Origin: Flagellimonas aurea
GTDB taxonomy: Bacteria > Bacteroidota > Bacteroidia > Flavobacteriales > Flavobacteriaceae
Length of the DNA: 64,000 nucleotides
Direction of reading: 5' to 3'
Assembly: GCF_017313785.1 (NCBI RefSeq)
Contig: NZ_JAFLNL010000002.1
Coordinates: forward strand, 496,001-560,000
The position numbers and the translations under genes were made by a program. The first letter of the stretch is position 1. Each line of letters begins with the position of its first letter. This document shows positions 24,719 to 33,984 of the stretch, in pieces. The notes beneath the pieces were generated by a model. That model did no database searches, was not told the DNA's origin, and saw only the letters and a list, made by a program, of their open reading frames with translations.

Positions 24719-26530
24719 ATGTGGAACAGGATTATCAAAACATCCGCGGCGCTTTATATTCCCCTCTTAATATTTACCCTTGTTTGGGGATATCTCCAAA
24801 AGAAAGAGCTGATTACCAACATGGGGCAAATACAGCAACGGAATATCTTAAGCAAAAGCTACAACTTGATAGATCAAGGAATGGTTTTGATAGATATTAC
24901 CTCTTTTTGGTCAAGTGTTACATTTCCAGCATCCTTCTCCGATAAAAACCAATTAAACCCTGATTTTTTAAATAATTACATAAGAACCATGCAGGGACTG
25001 GATGTGTACGAACAATTCCGGCTGGTCGACCTTCATGGCAATGAACTAGTGAGGTATGAAAAAGTAGACCAAGATAGTATGGCTCCTGCCGACCTGCAAA
25101 ATAAAGTGGATAGAGGTTATTTTCAGGCAGGGCTTTCTTTAAGAAAAGGGCAAGTGTATGTTTCGCCCATAGAACTCAACAGGGAAAATGGTGTCTTGGA
25201 AACTCCGCACAAACCAGTTATACGAGGAGTGACCCCTATATACGATATCAACAATGCCCAAGTCGGTCTGGCAGTAATCAATTTTAACATGAAAAAGATT
25301 TTTGATTTACTTAAAACCAGAATTTCCGGCGACAACTTTTATCTATTGGATAAAAGTAGAAACGTAATCACCACCAATCTTTCTGATAATGTTTTACCTC
25401 ATCAAGCGCAGATGAGCCCTACAGACTCAGCCATAAAAAAGAAGCTCGAACTCAAAAAATTGATTTTTCCGAGGGACACCTTCTTTATGGAAAACGGCAG
25501 TTTATGGGTATACCAAAATGTAAGAACGGGCTTTGAAAAAGATGTTGGAATGAACCGCTACACTGATATGGCCGAAATCGTTACCGATAATGATTGGGCC
25601 ATAATTCAGGAAATACCACCAACCTATATAAGGGGCAGACTGCAGACCATCAGAAAAAATCTGATTCTATTCAACATCCTTACCCTGATCGTAATCACCT
25701 TGATTGCTTTGATTTATGCCCGAACTCAGAGAGAAAAAAAGAATTTCGTCACCCAACTTCAGCAAAAAAACAAACAATTATTGAGCAGTCAGGCCCAGTT
25801 AAAATCAACCAATGAGCTTGTAAAGCTTTCCAATGAACGTCTTCAGGTACGTAACCGGCAACTCGAAAATTTCAGCTATGTTGTGGCCCATAATCTAAAA
25901 GCACCGGTAACCAGCATGTCCATAATGGTGGATCTGTTGAGCAAGTCCAAAGATCAGCAAACCTTTATGGAGCTGTTTCCCAAGTTGCAAACCATTTCCA
26001 ATAACATCAGTACCCTTACAGAGGATGTAAGCACCTATATTTCCATTTTGAACAATAAGGAATTACAAGTAGAAAATGTAAACCTCCTTTTATTGCTGCA
26101 AGAAGTCGAGAAAGATTTTGTGGAAACCCTTTTGGATGATGACGCTCAAGATTTTGAGATCGTTTACAAGCTGGATGCATGGCATTCCATCAAATCCTCC
26201 AAATTTTATATGAAGAGCATCTTACAGAATTTCCTGTCCAATGCCATTAAGTATAGAAAGTCAGACGCCCCATCCCATATAATCTTTGAAAGCAGTTGGG
26301 AAAACGACCACAAAGTACTTTATGTAAAGGACAATGGTCTTGGTATTGATTTAGATAGGCACGGAGACAACATTTTTAAGCTCTACAAAAGGTTTCACCG
26401 GAATATATCCGGCAAGGGAATGGGGCTTTTTATAGTAAAATCCCAATTGGAAGTCATGGATGCCACACTGGAGGTGGAAAGTGAAGAAGGCGTGGGAACA
26501 ACGTTTAAAATTACATTTAAAAGGATATGA
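24719..26530 (+). CDS. Cache-domain sensor histidine kinase
   Basis: From the ATG at 24719 the kinase has about 603 residues. TM1 is near residues 8-25. A ~280-residue extracytoplasmic double-Cache-like sensor follows (VDRGYFQAGLSLRKGQVYVS, then GLAVINFNMKKIFDLL). TM2 (LFNILTLIVITLIALIYA) lies near 315-335, then a coiled coil, a HisKA-like H-box VVAHNLKAPVTSM and an ATPase with SNAIKYR, DNGLGID and GKGMGLFIVK. The H-box AHNLKAPV is a variant of SHDLREPL. The ORF could begin at a TTG (24701), which I judge less likely. The receiver gene overlaps its stop by 4 bp. Confidence 0.85.
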   Translation: MWNRIIKTSAALYIPLLIFTLVWGYLQKKELITNMGQIQQRNILSKSYNLIDQGMVLIDITSFWSSVTFPASFSDKNQLNPDFLNNYIRTMQGLDVYEQFRLVDLHGNELVRYEKVDQDSMAPADLQNKVDRGYFQAGLSLRKGQVYVSPIELNRENGVLETPHKPVIRGVTPIYDINNAQVGLAVINFNMKKIFDLLKTRISGDNFYLLDKSRNVITTNLSDNVLPHQAQMSPTDSAIKKKLELKKLIFPRDTFFMENGSLWVYQNVRTGFEKDVGMNRYTDMAEIVTDNDWAIIQEIPPTYIRGRLQTIRKNLILFNILTLIVITLIALIYARTQREKKNFVTQLQQKNKQLLSSQAQLKSTNELVKLSNERLQVRNRQLENFSYVVAHNLKAPVTSMSIMVDLLSKSKDQQTFMELFPKLQTISNNISTLTEDVSTYISILNNKELQVENVNLLLLLQEVEKDFVETLLDDDAQDFEIVYKLDAWHSIKSSKFYMKSILQNFLSNAIKYRKSDAPSHIIFESSWENDHKVLYVKDNGLGIDLDRHGDNIFKLYKRFHRNISGKGMGLFIVKSQLEVMDATLEVESEEGVGTTFKITFKRI

Positions 26531-26940
26531 AAAAACCTAGAATTTTATTGGTCGATGATGATGAAGTCTATCTATTTGTAACCAAAAAGATATTGAGCAA
26601 TTTATCAGAAGAAATTGTCATAAACACATTTACCGACGGGGAACAGGCCATTGAATACATTTCCATGTGCCTTAAGGAAAACGTACCCTTGCCCGAGGTA
26701 ATCCTACTGGATATAAACATGCCTTTTTTAGACGGATGGGGATTTTTAGCGGAATTTAAAAAAATGAAACCTTCCCTATCCAGTCAAAATGTGGATATAT
26801 TTATGGTAACGTCTTCCGACGACCCCAATGATCTGAAAAGGGCCCAGAATTTTGAAGAAATAACCGGATATGTTGTAAAACCAGTATTCGAAGAAAAATT
26901 GGCCGAAATCTTAACCGAGGTATATAACAAGAAATGGTAA
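26527..26940 (+). CDS. Single-domain response regulator
   Basis: The 137-residue receiver has LLVDDDEVYLFV, the phosphoacceptor Asp in VILLDINMPFLDGWG, the switch Thr in FMVTSSDDPND and the conserved Lys in GYVVKPV. There is no output domain. It overlaps the kinase gene by ATGA, so coupled translation and partnership are likely. Its target is unknown; the convergent gene downstream is the last member of the secreted-paralogue operon. Confidence 0.88.
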   Translation: MKKPRILLVDDDEVYLFVTKKILSNLSEEIVINTFTDGEQAIEYISMCLKENVPLPEVILLDINMPFLDGWGFLAEFKKMKPSLSSQNVDIFMVTSSDDPNDLKRAQNFEEITGYVVKPVFEEKLAEILTEVYNKKW

Positions 26941-26982
26941 ATAATTGTTTTTTCGTGGTTTTGAAATATTTCTGGGGTTAAC

Positions 26983-28239
26983 TCAATTAGGTTCTTTGTA
27001 AATCAAGTTCTCCAAGTCTATTTCGCCTATCTTCTTTGTCAATAATGCATCTGAGTACAATTCCAGGGTCGGATCCAAGAAATGATAGGTATAATCGGCT
27101 CCGTAAACAAATGGATTGCTTGTTTCAAATGCTTTAAATACCGACCGAACCTTCATGGTGAGTTGAAGAAGTACACTTTTGTCGTTGATGAGAGCCTCGG
27201 CCTTACCGGGGTCTATTTTAAACAATACGTATCCATTGATATATTCTACTTGGGCCATAGTGTTCGCTATTTGGTTCCCGTAAGGTGTCTTGGGAGAAAA
27301 CTCGCTGAAATAGTCCAAGGACGAAACTTCCATGGACTGCCGTTCAATGGGAAGCTGTACCCAGAACCCTCCTTTGTCAAAATCGTATTGGCCATAAAAC
27401 TTAATGGCATGCACCAATTGAAAATCCTGTGAACCATCAGAAAAAAAATCCGAACTCCATTCCAATATTTCATCCAAATACTTTTCTACAAAATCGACAT
27501 ATCGTTCGTTCTCGGTAAAATCATCAGCCTGATGGCCTCCCCATTCCCTCACCAAAGCACTTTTTCCGGTTCCACTCCAATCGTTCATAAAGTATTCCTT
27601 TTTAAGGGCATCCGTACCCATGGTAAAGGCAAACTCCTTTAATACTTTTTGGGCCAAACTGGATTTGGCCTCCTTTTCTATAATCTTTCCTTTGGTAGGA
27701 ACGGTAATCGCAGTTCTGTCCATCACCTTAAAATGTTCTTTCAACATATGAATGCGCACCAAATGCTGAAAACCTGCATATCCTAGACCCGTAAGATTTC
27801 TTTTGTCCGCAGCATCTTTGGAGAGATCCGCTTTTTTGGGATTGTCCCTGTCCATATATGAATCAATGGCCCCGAATCTTGGAAGCTCTTTGAATTTTTG
27901 AATCACTATATCCTTGAAAGCTGCAGGATTTGGCGATTTATAAACAAGGTAATCTGAATGGTCGTACGAGATTTTTTCTTCCGGTTTGTTCCCTTCTTGT
28001 GTATTCCCCCCTTTGCTCCCGTTGTCCATATTTCCAGATTGATGCCCTACCTCCTGATCTTTGCTTTTCTTGTTACCTTTAAATAGATCATCAACTTTTT
28101 TATCGGCCTTCTTCATTATTTTTTCTTCGGCCTGCTTTTTCAATTTTTTAAAAAACTGGGCATTGGTACACTGTGGCATTACCAGTATGAATGCCATCAC
28201 CATCAACGGTCGAATTTTTTTGGAACGAATAATTTTCAT
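26983..28239 (-). CDS. Secreted paralogue 1 of the YDF-GGYW cluster
   Basis: The 418-residue protein has a signal peptide ending near CTNAQ (about residue 28), then an amphipathic lysine-rich stretch FFKKLKKQAEEKIMKKADKK and a Gly/Asn-rich linker. The paralogue core follows: KELPRFG (about 117-123), WGGHQADDF (about 233), YDFDKGGFW (about 285-293) and a C-terminal LELYSDALLTKKIGEIDL. Unlike the other three copies it lacks the mid-protein Cys pair. It is the last gene of a five-gene minus-strand operon, 3 bp after its neighbour. No enzyme motif is recognisable; function unknown. Confidence 0.7.
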   Translation of the reverse strand: MKIIRSKKIRPLMVMAFILVMPQCTNAQFFKKLKKQAEEKIMKKADKKVDDLFKGNKKSKDQEVGHQSGNMDNGSKGGNTQEGNKPEEKISYDHSDYLVYKSPNPAAFKDIVIQKFKELPRFGAIDSYMDRDNPKKADLSKDAADKRNLTGLGYAGFQHLVRIHMLKEHFKVMDRTAITVPTKGKIIEKEAKSSLAQKVLKEFAFTMGTDALKKEYFMNDWSGTGKSALVREWGGHQADDFTENERYVDFVEKYLDEILEWSSDFFSDGSQDFQLVHAIKFYGQYDFDKGGFWVQLPIERQSMEVSSLDYFSEFSPKTPYGNQIANTMAQVEYINGYVLFKIDPGKAEALINDKSVLLQLTMKVRSVFKAFETSNPFVYGADYTYHFLDPTLELYSDALLTKKIGEIDLENLIYKEPN

Positions 28240-28242
28240 CTT

Positions 28243-29397
28243 CTAATCCTTAAATGTTACAGTTTTCATATCAACCTCACCTAATTTTTGACTTAGGAGA
28301 CCATCCTTATAAAATTCCACATCGCTATCTTCCAATTGGAATTCCCATTGTATTTGGTCCGGTGCAATAATTTTTGGGAAGACCTTCACTTTAAAAGCCA
28401 CAAAAACAGGAGAAACATTGGTAAGGGCATACTCTTTTGCTTTTGAAGGTTCTACCGGCAGAAAAATACTTTTGGAACTGTGCCTTAAAGTTTTCTCATT
28501 TTCGGTATAGGGCATAAAGTTGGTATTGTGCAAAATAAAATCACCCCCTATGGAAAATATGCTCCGTATCCAATATCCCTTCTTCTTAAAATCATACTTT
28601 CCGTTGACCGCGCCCCGCGCAACAAAATAGGCGATTTGCTCATCATTGGGGAAAAACGTATTGCTCCATGCTTCCAATGCTTCAAGATGGTTCTGAATGA
28701 ATGCCGTATAGCTCCGGTTTTGAGCAAATTCGTTGTTTCTTGTACCTCCCCAACTGGGCACCAGGCTTCTTTCTCCGGCGGTATTGTAGAAGTTACAAGG
28801 CGATTCAGCATCACAAAAGTATTCTTGTAGGCGTTTATCGGAAAGCACATCCTTACCGAGCATCAACAAATGATGTTGTGCTTTATTGGAATACTTGGTC
28901 TTTGTATCATCTTGCGCATAGTTGTACGTTGTCAACTTGGATTTGTCCATCTGCTCCAATAATTCCTTCATATATTTAAGCTCCAGTAAAGCTTTATAGG
29001 CTTTGCTATTGGTAGATGCTGTCTTACCTCTCAAATAATAGACGTCGCCGTATCTGGGCAATCCCTTGTGAGACTGTATCACAATATCAATAAAGTCTTT
29101 GTTCGGGGCTTTATGGGTGATAATATTATTGTCTTGGATAGTGGGCTTTGAACCATTTGCCGATGCATTATCCCCAATAGTGCCGTTTTCTGTCTCCTTG
29201 GTATTTTTGACATTGCCCGAATCATTCCCGGCACCTTCCCCATTTAAAAGTTCATCGGTTTTTTCACTGGCTTTATTGACGATCTTGTTCTCTACCTTTT
29301 TCTTCAGCTTTTTTAAAAACTGACCTTGGAGGGATATGGGCATTATCATGCAACCAAGTCCCATTACCAGAATCATATGTATTCTTAATCCTTTCAT
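28243..29397 (-). CDS. Secreted paralogue 2 of the YDF-GGYW cluster
   Basis: The 384-residue protein has a signal peptide ending near SLQGQ (about residue 26). The lysine-rich segment FLKKLKKKVENKIVNKASEK matches paralogue 1 in the same place, and a Ser/Asn/Gly linker follows. The core shows KGLPRYG (about 111-117), a Cys pair at about 195 and 201 (CDAESPC), WGGTRNNEF (about 216), YDFKKKGYW (about 268-276) and the C-terminal DVEFYKDGLLSQKLGEVDM. The Cys pair could form a disulfide outside the cytoplasm. Spacing to both neighbours is 3-9 bp. Function unknown. Confidence 0.7.
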   Translation of the reverse strand: MKGLRIHMILVMGLGCMIMPISLQGQFLKKLKKKVENKIVNKASEKTDELLNGEGAGNDSGNVKNTKETENGTIGDNASANGSKPTIQDNNIITHKAPNKDFIDIVIQSHKGLPRYGDVYYLRGKTASTNSKAYKALLELKYMKELLEQMDKSKLTTYNYAQDDTKTKYSNKAQHHLLMLGKDVLSDKRLQEYFCDAESPCNFYNTAGERSLVPSWGGTRNNEFAQNRSYTAFIQNHLEALEAWSNTFFPNDEQIAYFVARGAVNGKYDFKKKGYWIRSIFSIGGDFILHNTNFMPYTENEKTLRHSSKSIFLPVEPSKAKEYALTNVSPVFVAFKVKVFPKIIAPDQIQWEFQLEDSDVEFYKDGLLSQKLGEVDMKTVTFKD

Positions 29398-29406
29398 ATC
29401 TGCAAA

Positions 29407-30438
29407 TTATCGTGTTTTAATCTCCACCGAACCAATATCCATTTCGGCCACTTTACTTGTGAGGGAGTCATCAGAGTATATTGTAATTATAGAGCTGTCC
29501 AAGGCAAAGGTGGTTTTGAGCTGGTCGGCTCGATAATTTTCCAAACCATTTAGTGATGCGGATACCTTGAATACAAGAAAAATTTGTTGATACTTTTCAG
29601 AAAAGTCCTCCGCCTTGTCCGGTGCCATTTGTAACAATAGGGAAGAACCATTGGGGTGCAGCAATTTACGTTCGGAAGAATTGACCGGTTGTAGATCATG
29701 CCACGACAACAAAAAACCTTGGTTATGGAACTGATGGGTGTGAAACCAATATCCTCCAGCCTTAAAATCGTATTGTTCCAATTGCGTCTTTACCACATAA
29801 TACCCTTCCAATGTGTTATCCGGATACAAAGTATCCGCCCATTGTTCCACGGATGGAAACAACTCTTCAACAAATGTGGTGTATGCCCTTAATTTTTGGA
29901 ATTCCGAAGCACCTCTACCACCCCAACCTTTAATGTTCCTCGGTTCGTTATAATACCCATCTTTTGGAAAAACTGAGGTACAATCCCCCTCTTTTGGATT
30001 GCAAAACAAACGAACGGATTGTGTTTTGTTGCAGAGGGCATTGGCCAAGGTCAGTACATGTTGTTGAGCGGTATGGGATTTAATTTCCTCTTCATACATG
30101 TTTTGCCTTCGTTCCGTAAAATAAGTCTTGTCCATTGCATCGAACATCTCTTTTTTAAACCTCATTTTAAGCAGTTCCACAAAGGCATGTCTGCTTGCCC
30201 TGTTATGACTGGAGCGTTTGTCCGTTTCAAAATAACCATCATCCCTTGAGCTGATATAGGTTCCATCCGACTTCAGGAAATATTCGTCTTGATTACCAAA
30301 ACGAAGCTTCCCCTCGTGCGTCTGTAAGGAAAGGGATATAAAATCAGGCGAAGGTGGCTCGAACACCATTTCTGGCGACTGTCCGTGTACGACTATTTGT
30401 ATCAAAAGCAAAAGAACAATCCATATACGCTGGTCCAT
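29407..30438 (-). CDS. Secreted paralogue 3 of the YDF-GGYW cluster
   Basis: The 343-residue protein has a short signal peptide ending at VVHGQ (about residue 20) and goes straight into the core without the lysine-rich insert. The core shows FISLSLQTHEGKLRFG (about 33-48), Cys 146 and 153 (CNPKEGDC), WGGRGASEF (about 172-180), YDFKAGGYW (about 223-231), LLLQMAPDKAEDF and a C-terminal IITIYSDDSLTSKVAEMDI. The order of motifs is the same as in its neighbours, so it arose by tandem duplication. Function unknown. Confidence 0.7.
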   Translation of the reverse strand: MDQRIWIVLLLLIQIVVHGQSPEMVFEPPSPDFISLSLQTHEGKLRFGNQDEYFLKSDGTYISSRDDGYFETDKRSSHNRASRHAFVELLKMRFKKEMFDAMDKTYFTERRQNMYEEEIKSHTAQQHVLTLANALCNKTQSVRLFCNPKEGDCTSVFPKDGYYNEPRNIKGWGGRGASEFQKLRAYTTFVEELFPSVEQWADTLYPDNTLEGYYVVKTQLEQYDFKAGGYWFHTHQFHNQGFLLSWHDLQPVNSSERKLLHPNGSSLLLQMAPDKAEDFSEKYQQIFLVFKVSASLNGLENYRADQLKTTFALDSSIITIYSDDSLTSKVAEMDIGSVEIKTR

Positions 30439-30441
30439 ATA

Positions 30442-31458
30442 TTAATTTTTAAGAGTAAGGTCGTTCATGAAAAGTGTTCTGTAATGATCGGTCAATCCTT
30501 GGTCCGTATAAATTTCCAAGTCTGGAGTTTCATGGCTGTATCCGAACTCGATTGGCTCTGTTGGGTCCCCCAACTCTTTATCCAAAGGTCTCAACGTGAT
30601 TTTTTTGACCAGATATAATCGATTGTTTCCCTTTTTTTTGAAACCTTCGGCCGTTTGCGCATCCATTTGTAAAAAAAACGGAACGCTCTTAGGATTTTCC
30701 AACTTGTTTGAAAGTGCTCGTTCATAAGGGCTTAAAGGTTCAAATACCACCCGTTTCATCACACCTTGCCGCATTGGAAAAATATCATTGAGTACCAAGG
30801 AGTGATACACCCAATAACCTCCCCTATCAAAGTCATAATTACTGCCAATGTTAAGAGTGGAAACATGATAGATTATCCATTCTCCGTTCATAAAAACCTG
30901 CTGGCTCCAATTTAGAAGCGGTTCTAAAAATTTGTCTGTAAAAGTCTTGTAGTTTCGGAGTCTCTCAAATTCATTATTGCCGCGGCCTGCATTTCTGCAA
31001 TCCTCGTTCAAGCATAAGTTTGGAGCTACTTGGCTCAATAAAAATCGCTGTAAAAAAGCGGAATTAGCCTCTGTTTTAGATATATTGCCTTTTACAGTGG
31101 TCAAACTTTGCTTGTCCAGATCATCCATAAATGGCTTTACATATTTTAAACTGACAAGAAGGGAAAAAGCATTTCTGCCATCGGCCACCATTTTGCTTTT
31201 TTCAAGCTGTGCCGAGTTCCTACCCACACGCACGCCTCCCCTTGGGTTTACATTCCGGTCTCCATAGTTGTCCATAACGCCTAGCCGAGGAAGTCCCTTA
31301 AATTCTTGGAGCTCAATGGAAACAAAATCATCAGAAGGTGGTGCGTAGACAATAGAACTTTTTGTCTGTGCAAAAGCTTGGGACACCAAGCCCAGGAATA
31401 AACATATAACCGCCATGAATTTCATCCTGCTTCTGAATAGTGTGAATTTTACTCCCAT
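30442..31458 (-). CDS. Secreted paralogue 4 of the YDF-GGYW cluster
   Basis: The 338-residue protein has a signal peptide ending at SQAFAQ (about residue 31). The core shows FVSIELQEFKGLPRLG (about 45-60), Cys 149 and 154 (CLNEDC), NNEFERLRNYKTF, YDFDRGGYW (about 208-216), FFLQMDAQTAEGF and a C-terminal LEIYTDQGL. The ATG overlaps the stop of the upstream lipoprotein gene by 10 bp, which implies coupled translation. An in-frame ATG at 31425 would give a more compact signal peptide. The GEID part of the C-terminal motif is replaced here, making this the most divergent tail. Function unknown. Confidence 0.7.
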   Translation of the reverse strand: MGVKFTLFRSRMKFMAVICLFLGLVSQAFAQTKSSIVYAPPSDDFVSIELQEFKGLPRLGVMDNYGDRNVNPRGGVRVGRNSAQLEKSKMVADGRNAFSLLVSLKYVKPFMDDLDKQSLTTVKGNISKTEANSAFLQRFLLSQVAPNLCLNEDCRNAGRGNNEFERLRNYKTFTDKFLEPLLNWSQQVFMNGEWIIYHVSTLNIGSNYDFDRGGYWVYHSLVLNDIFPMRQGVMKRVVFEPLSPYERALSNKLENPKSVPFFLQMDAQTAEGFKKKGNNRLYLVKKITLRPLDKELGDPTEPIEFGYSHETPDLEIYTDQGLTDHYRTLFMNDLTLKN

Positions 31459-31988
31459 GTTACGGTACCATCCAAGGTAAGTATTGCTCCATCTTCGGTA
31501 TTGATCACTGTCGTATTTTCAAAAGTGACCTTTTTCCCTTCAAAATCCACAGCGAACCCCTCTCCGCAATCCGTAAAAAAACTGAGATAGGGCGAGGTAC
31601 AGGCATGTCTAAACTCCTCTCCGTTCCTCACAATGGTCATGGAAACGGTCTTGTCCACATCAGGAGAACCTCCAGTGGAAAAATCCGCTGCTACAATCAC
31701 AAAACCATTCTGATCATCGCTGTACACAAATTCGTTATCAACAACAGTAATGTTCTCTGACAATAATATTATGGATTTGTCCGTACCGGAAAGAGTGGCA
31801 TTGGCTACTTCGATATTGCCAACTTTCAACGTTTCCCCAAGTTCCGAGGTTTCCTCTCCCGATAGTCGTATGGTGCCCTGAACCTCTTTCTGATTGCCTT
31901 CCTCTGATAAATTCCCATCACCTGAACTGCAACTAAAGACAAGGAAAATCATGTGGAGGTACAGAAAAATTGAAAACATATGCTTCAT
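31449..31988 (-). CDS. Lipoprotein heading the paralogue operon
   Basis: From the ATG at 31988 the 179-residue product has a lipoprotein signal with lipobox VFSC (Cys near residue 20) followed by SSGDG, a mature N-terminus common for surface export in Bacteroidota. The mature part is beta-rich: GTIRLSGEETSELGETLKVG, SIILLSENITVVDNEFVYSD and VDFEGKKVTFENTTVI, with two Cys (HACTSPYLSFFTDCGE) able to pair. No family recognised. It is the first gene of the operon and overlaps the next by 10 bp. Confidence 0.68.
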   Translation of the reverse strand: MKHMFSIFLYLHMIFLVFSCSSGDGNLSEEGNQKEVQGTIRLSGEETSELGETLKVGNIEVANATLSGTDKSIILLSENITVVDNEFVYSDDQNGFVIVAADFSTGGSPDVDKTVSMTIVRNGEEFRHACTSPYLSFFTDCGEGFAVDFEGKKVTFENTTVINTEDGAILTLDGTVTWE

Positions 31989-32149
31989 TATAGTCAATGG
32001 TTTGATGATATAGCTAGCCCTAAACTATATAGAACCAAGTCACCATGCCAAGACCAATTATTTAACGTGCATATTTTCAATTTTTCCGTTACCATTTTTT
32101 TAATATCCGTAAAACATGGCATAACAGCGGATTAATGTAACAAATGGCT

Positions 32150-32157
32150 TAAATTTG
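32150..32157 (+). promoter_or_regulatory. TAnnTTTG promoter element before the TPR kinase
   Basis: TAAATTTG exactly matches the Bacteroidota -7 consensus TAnnTTTG and lies 20 bp before the ATG of the TPR kinase, in a 189-bp divergent gap shared with the paralogue operon. The -33 element is poor. Confidence 0.5.
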
Positions 32158-32177
32158 GTTTCAACTAACCTCATCAC

Positions 32178-33977
32178 ATGCATCAACCAAACAAAATTGT
32201 ATTCTACTTACTCTTTATACTCTTAATACCGTTTGGAGCATTTGGACAGGGAAATGAAATCGATTCTCTAAAAAATGAATTGAAGGGACATTCCCCAATG
32301 GATACAATACGGGCAGGACTACTGATTGAGCTGGCCAACAAATTAACTTATTTCGACCCCAATGAGGCCATTCCACTTATGGAAGAGGCTATATCCATTT
32401 CCAAAAAAACCGATTGGACATTGGGTGAAGCCCTGTCCCATCGTCAAATGGGCAACCTACATTATGTTCTTGGAGATAATATCAAAGCTCTCGATCAATA
32501 TCAAAAAGCATTGGCCCTTAGTCACAAAACTACCGACCGACAACTACAATCAAGCTTGTTGAGCAATATCGGAAATATACACGCTGATCTAAAAGAATAT
32601 GATCTGGCCTTAGAAAATTATCATTCCTATCTCACCACATCACAGGAAATGGGAAATAGGGCGGATGAGATCAAGGCACTTTCCAACATTGCCATAATCT
32701 ATAACGACACCGAAAGGTTCGAAGAAGGGGTTTCCTATTTGGAGAAGGCATTGTCCCTGTCCAAACTTGAAGAAAACAATCTATTTATAGCTGCAATCAC
32801 AAACAACCTTGCTCTGGCCTATAAAAAACTTAATGAAAACGAAAAAGCGCTTTTCCTTTATTTGGAAGCTGCCGAATTAGCCGAGCAAATAAACAATAAA
32901 TACATTGAGGCTTCAGCTTTGAACAGTATAGGTAAGATATACCTTTTGTTTAATGATTACGAACTTGCCGAAACAAATGCAAATAAAGCATTAACGCTTT
33001 CCAAAGAGATTGATGCTGTGGAGTGGCAATCCGACTCTTGGGAAGTCCTCAGCGAAGTATACGAGCATAACAAAAAAATACCAGAGGCGCTCGATGCCTT
33101 CAAAAAACATGTTCAATTACGGGACAGTGTAGTAAACGAGGAAAAAAAATCGGAATTGACCCGAAAGGAGATGCAGTTTAAAATGGAGCGCCAACAAGCG
33201 GTGGCACAGGAAGAAATCAAAAGACAACAACTTGTCAAGAACGGATACCTGATCGGGGCCATACTTTTGTTAGTCTTCTCTATCATGGGATATTTTCTGT
33301 ACAAAAGGAGAAGGGATGCATTGGAAAAGAGAAAATTGGCCGAATTCAATGCAAAAGTGGCCGAGACCGAGTTGAAGGCGCTCCGTTCTCAAATGAACCC
33401 CCATTTTATTTTTAACTCCCTGAACTCGATCAGCGATTTTATATCAAAAAACGACATTGAGCAGGCAGATGACTATTTGGTCAAGTTTTCCAAATTGACA
33501 CGGTCCATACTTGAAAATTCGGAAAAAAAATGGATAACACTTGAGGAGGACATTGAATTAATGAAACTCTACATGCAGATTGAAGGCTTAAGGTTCGATA
33601 ATAAGTTAAAGTACCATGTCTCCGTGGACAACAGTTTGGAACCGGACAATGTTCTAGTCCCCCCGCTCATTTTACAACCCTTTATTGAAAATAGCATCTG
33701 GCACGGCATTGCCCCTAAAAAAGGAGGTGGGAATATTGATATTAGAATCGCAAAAGACGGGACAATGTTAAAATACATAGTGGAAGATGATGGGGTCGGA
33801 AGATCAGGACAAAATAGGGAAGAGAAGAAGACAAAAGACTCCTACGGAATCAAAATCACAAGTAGTAGGATTGATATAATAAATCATTTAAAGAACACTA
33901 AAGGCTCTATAGAACTAATGGACAAAGCAGAAGGTTTCCGTGTGGAAATAAAGCTCCCTTTAGAGCTCCAATTTTAA
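32178..33977 (+). CDS. TPR-containing LytS-type sensor histidine kinase
   Basis: The 599-residue protein has a signal peptide (ending near GAFGQG). About seven tetratricopeptide-like repeats follow (about 30-320; for example SHRQMGNLHYVLGDNIKALD and ALNSIGKIYLLFNDYELAET), then a coiled coil and one TM helix (LIGAILLLVFSIMGYFLY, about 358-375). The His_kinase domain has MNPHFIFNSLNSISDFI with the phosphorylated His, and the ATPase domain has QPFIENSIWHGIAPKKGGG and DDGVGR. This is the common Bacteroidota LytS/YehU architecture, sensing through extracytoplasmic TPRs. The LytTR regulator follows after 7 bp. Confidence 0.88.
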   Translation: MHQPNKIVFYLLFILLIPFGAFGQGNEIDSLKNELKGHSPMDTIRAGLLIELANKLTYFDPNEAIPLMEEAISISKKTDWTLGEALSHRQMGNLHYVLGDNIKALDQYQKALALSHKTTDRQLQSSLLSNIGNIHADLKEYDLALENYHSYLTTSQEMGNRADEIKALSNIAIIYNDTERFEEGVSYLEKALSLSKLEENNLFIAAITNNLALAYKKLNENEKALFLYLEAAELAEQINNKYIEASALNSIGKIYLLFNDYELAETNANKALTLSKEIDAVEWQSDSWEVLSEVYEHNKKIPEALDAFKKHVQLRDSVVNEEKKSELTRKEMQFKMERQQAVAQEEIKRQQLVKNGYLIGAILLLVFSIMGYFLYKRRRDALEKRKLAEFNAKVAETELKALRSQMNPHFIFNSLNSISDFISKNDIEQADDYLVKFSKLTRSILENSEKKWITLEEDIELMKLYMQIEGLRFDNKLKYHVSVDNSLEPDNVLVPPLILQPFIENSIWHGIAPKKGGGNIDIRIAKDGTMLKYIVEDDGVGRSGQNREEKKTKDSYGIKITSSRIDIINHLKNTKGSIELMDKAEGFRVEIKLPLELQF

Positions 33978-33984
33978 AAAAGAT

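Noticed and set aside
28528..28850. Overlapping 100-residue frames inside paralogue 2
   Set aside because: They are alternative-frame shadows of a gene with conserved paralogue motifs.
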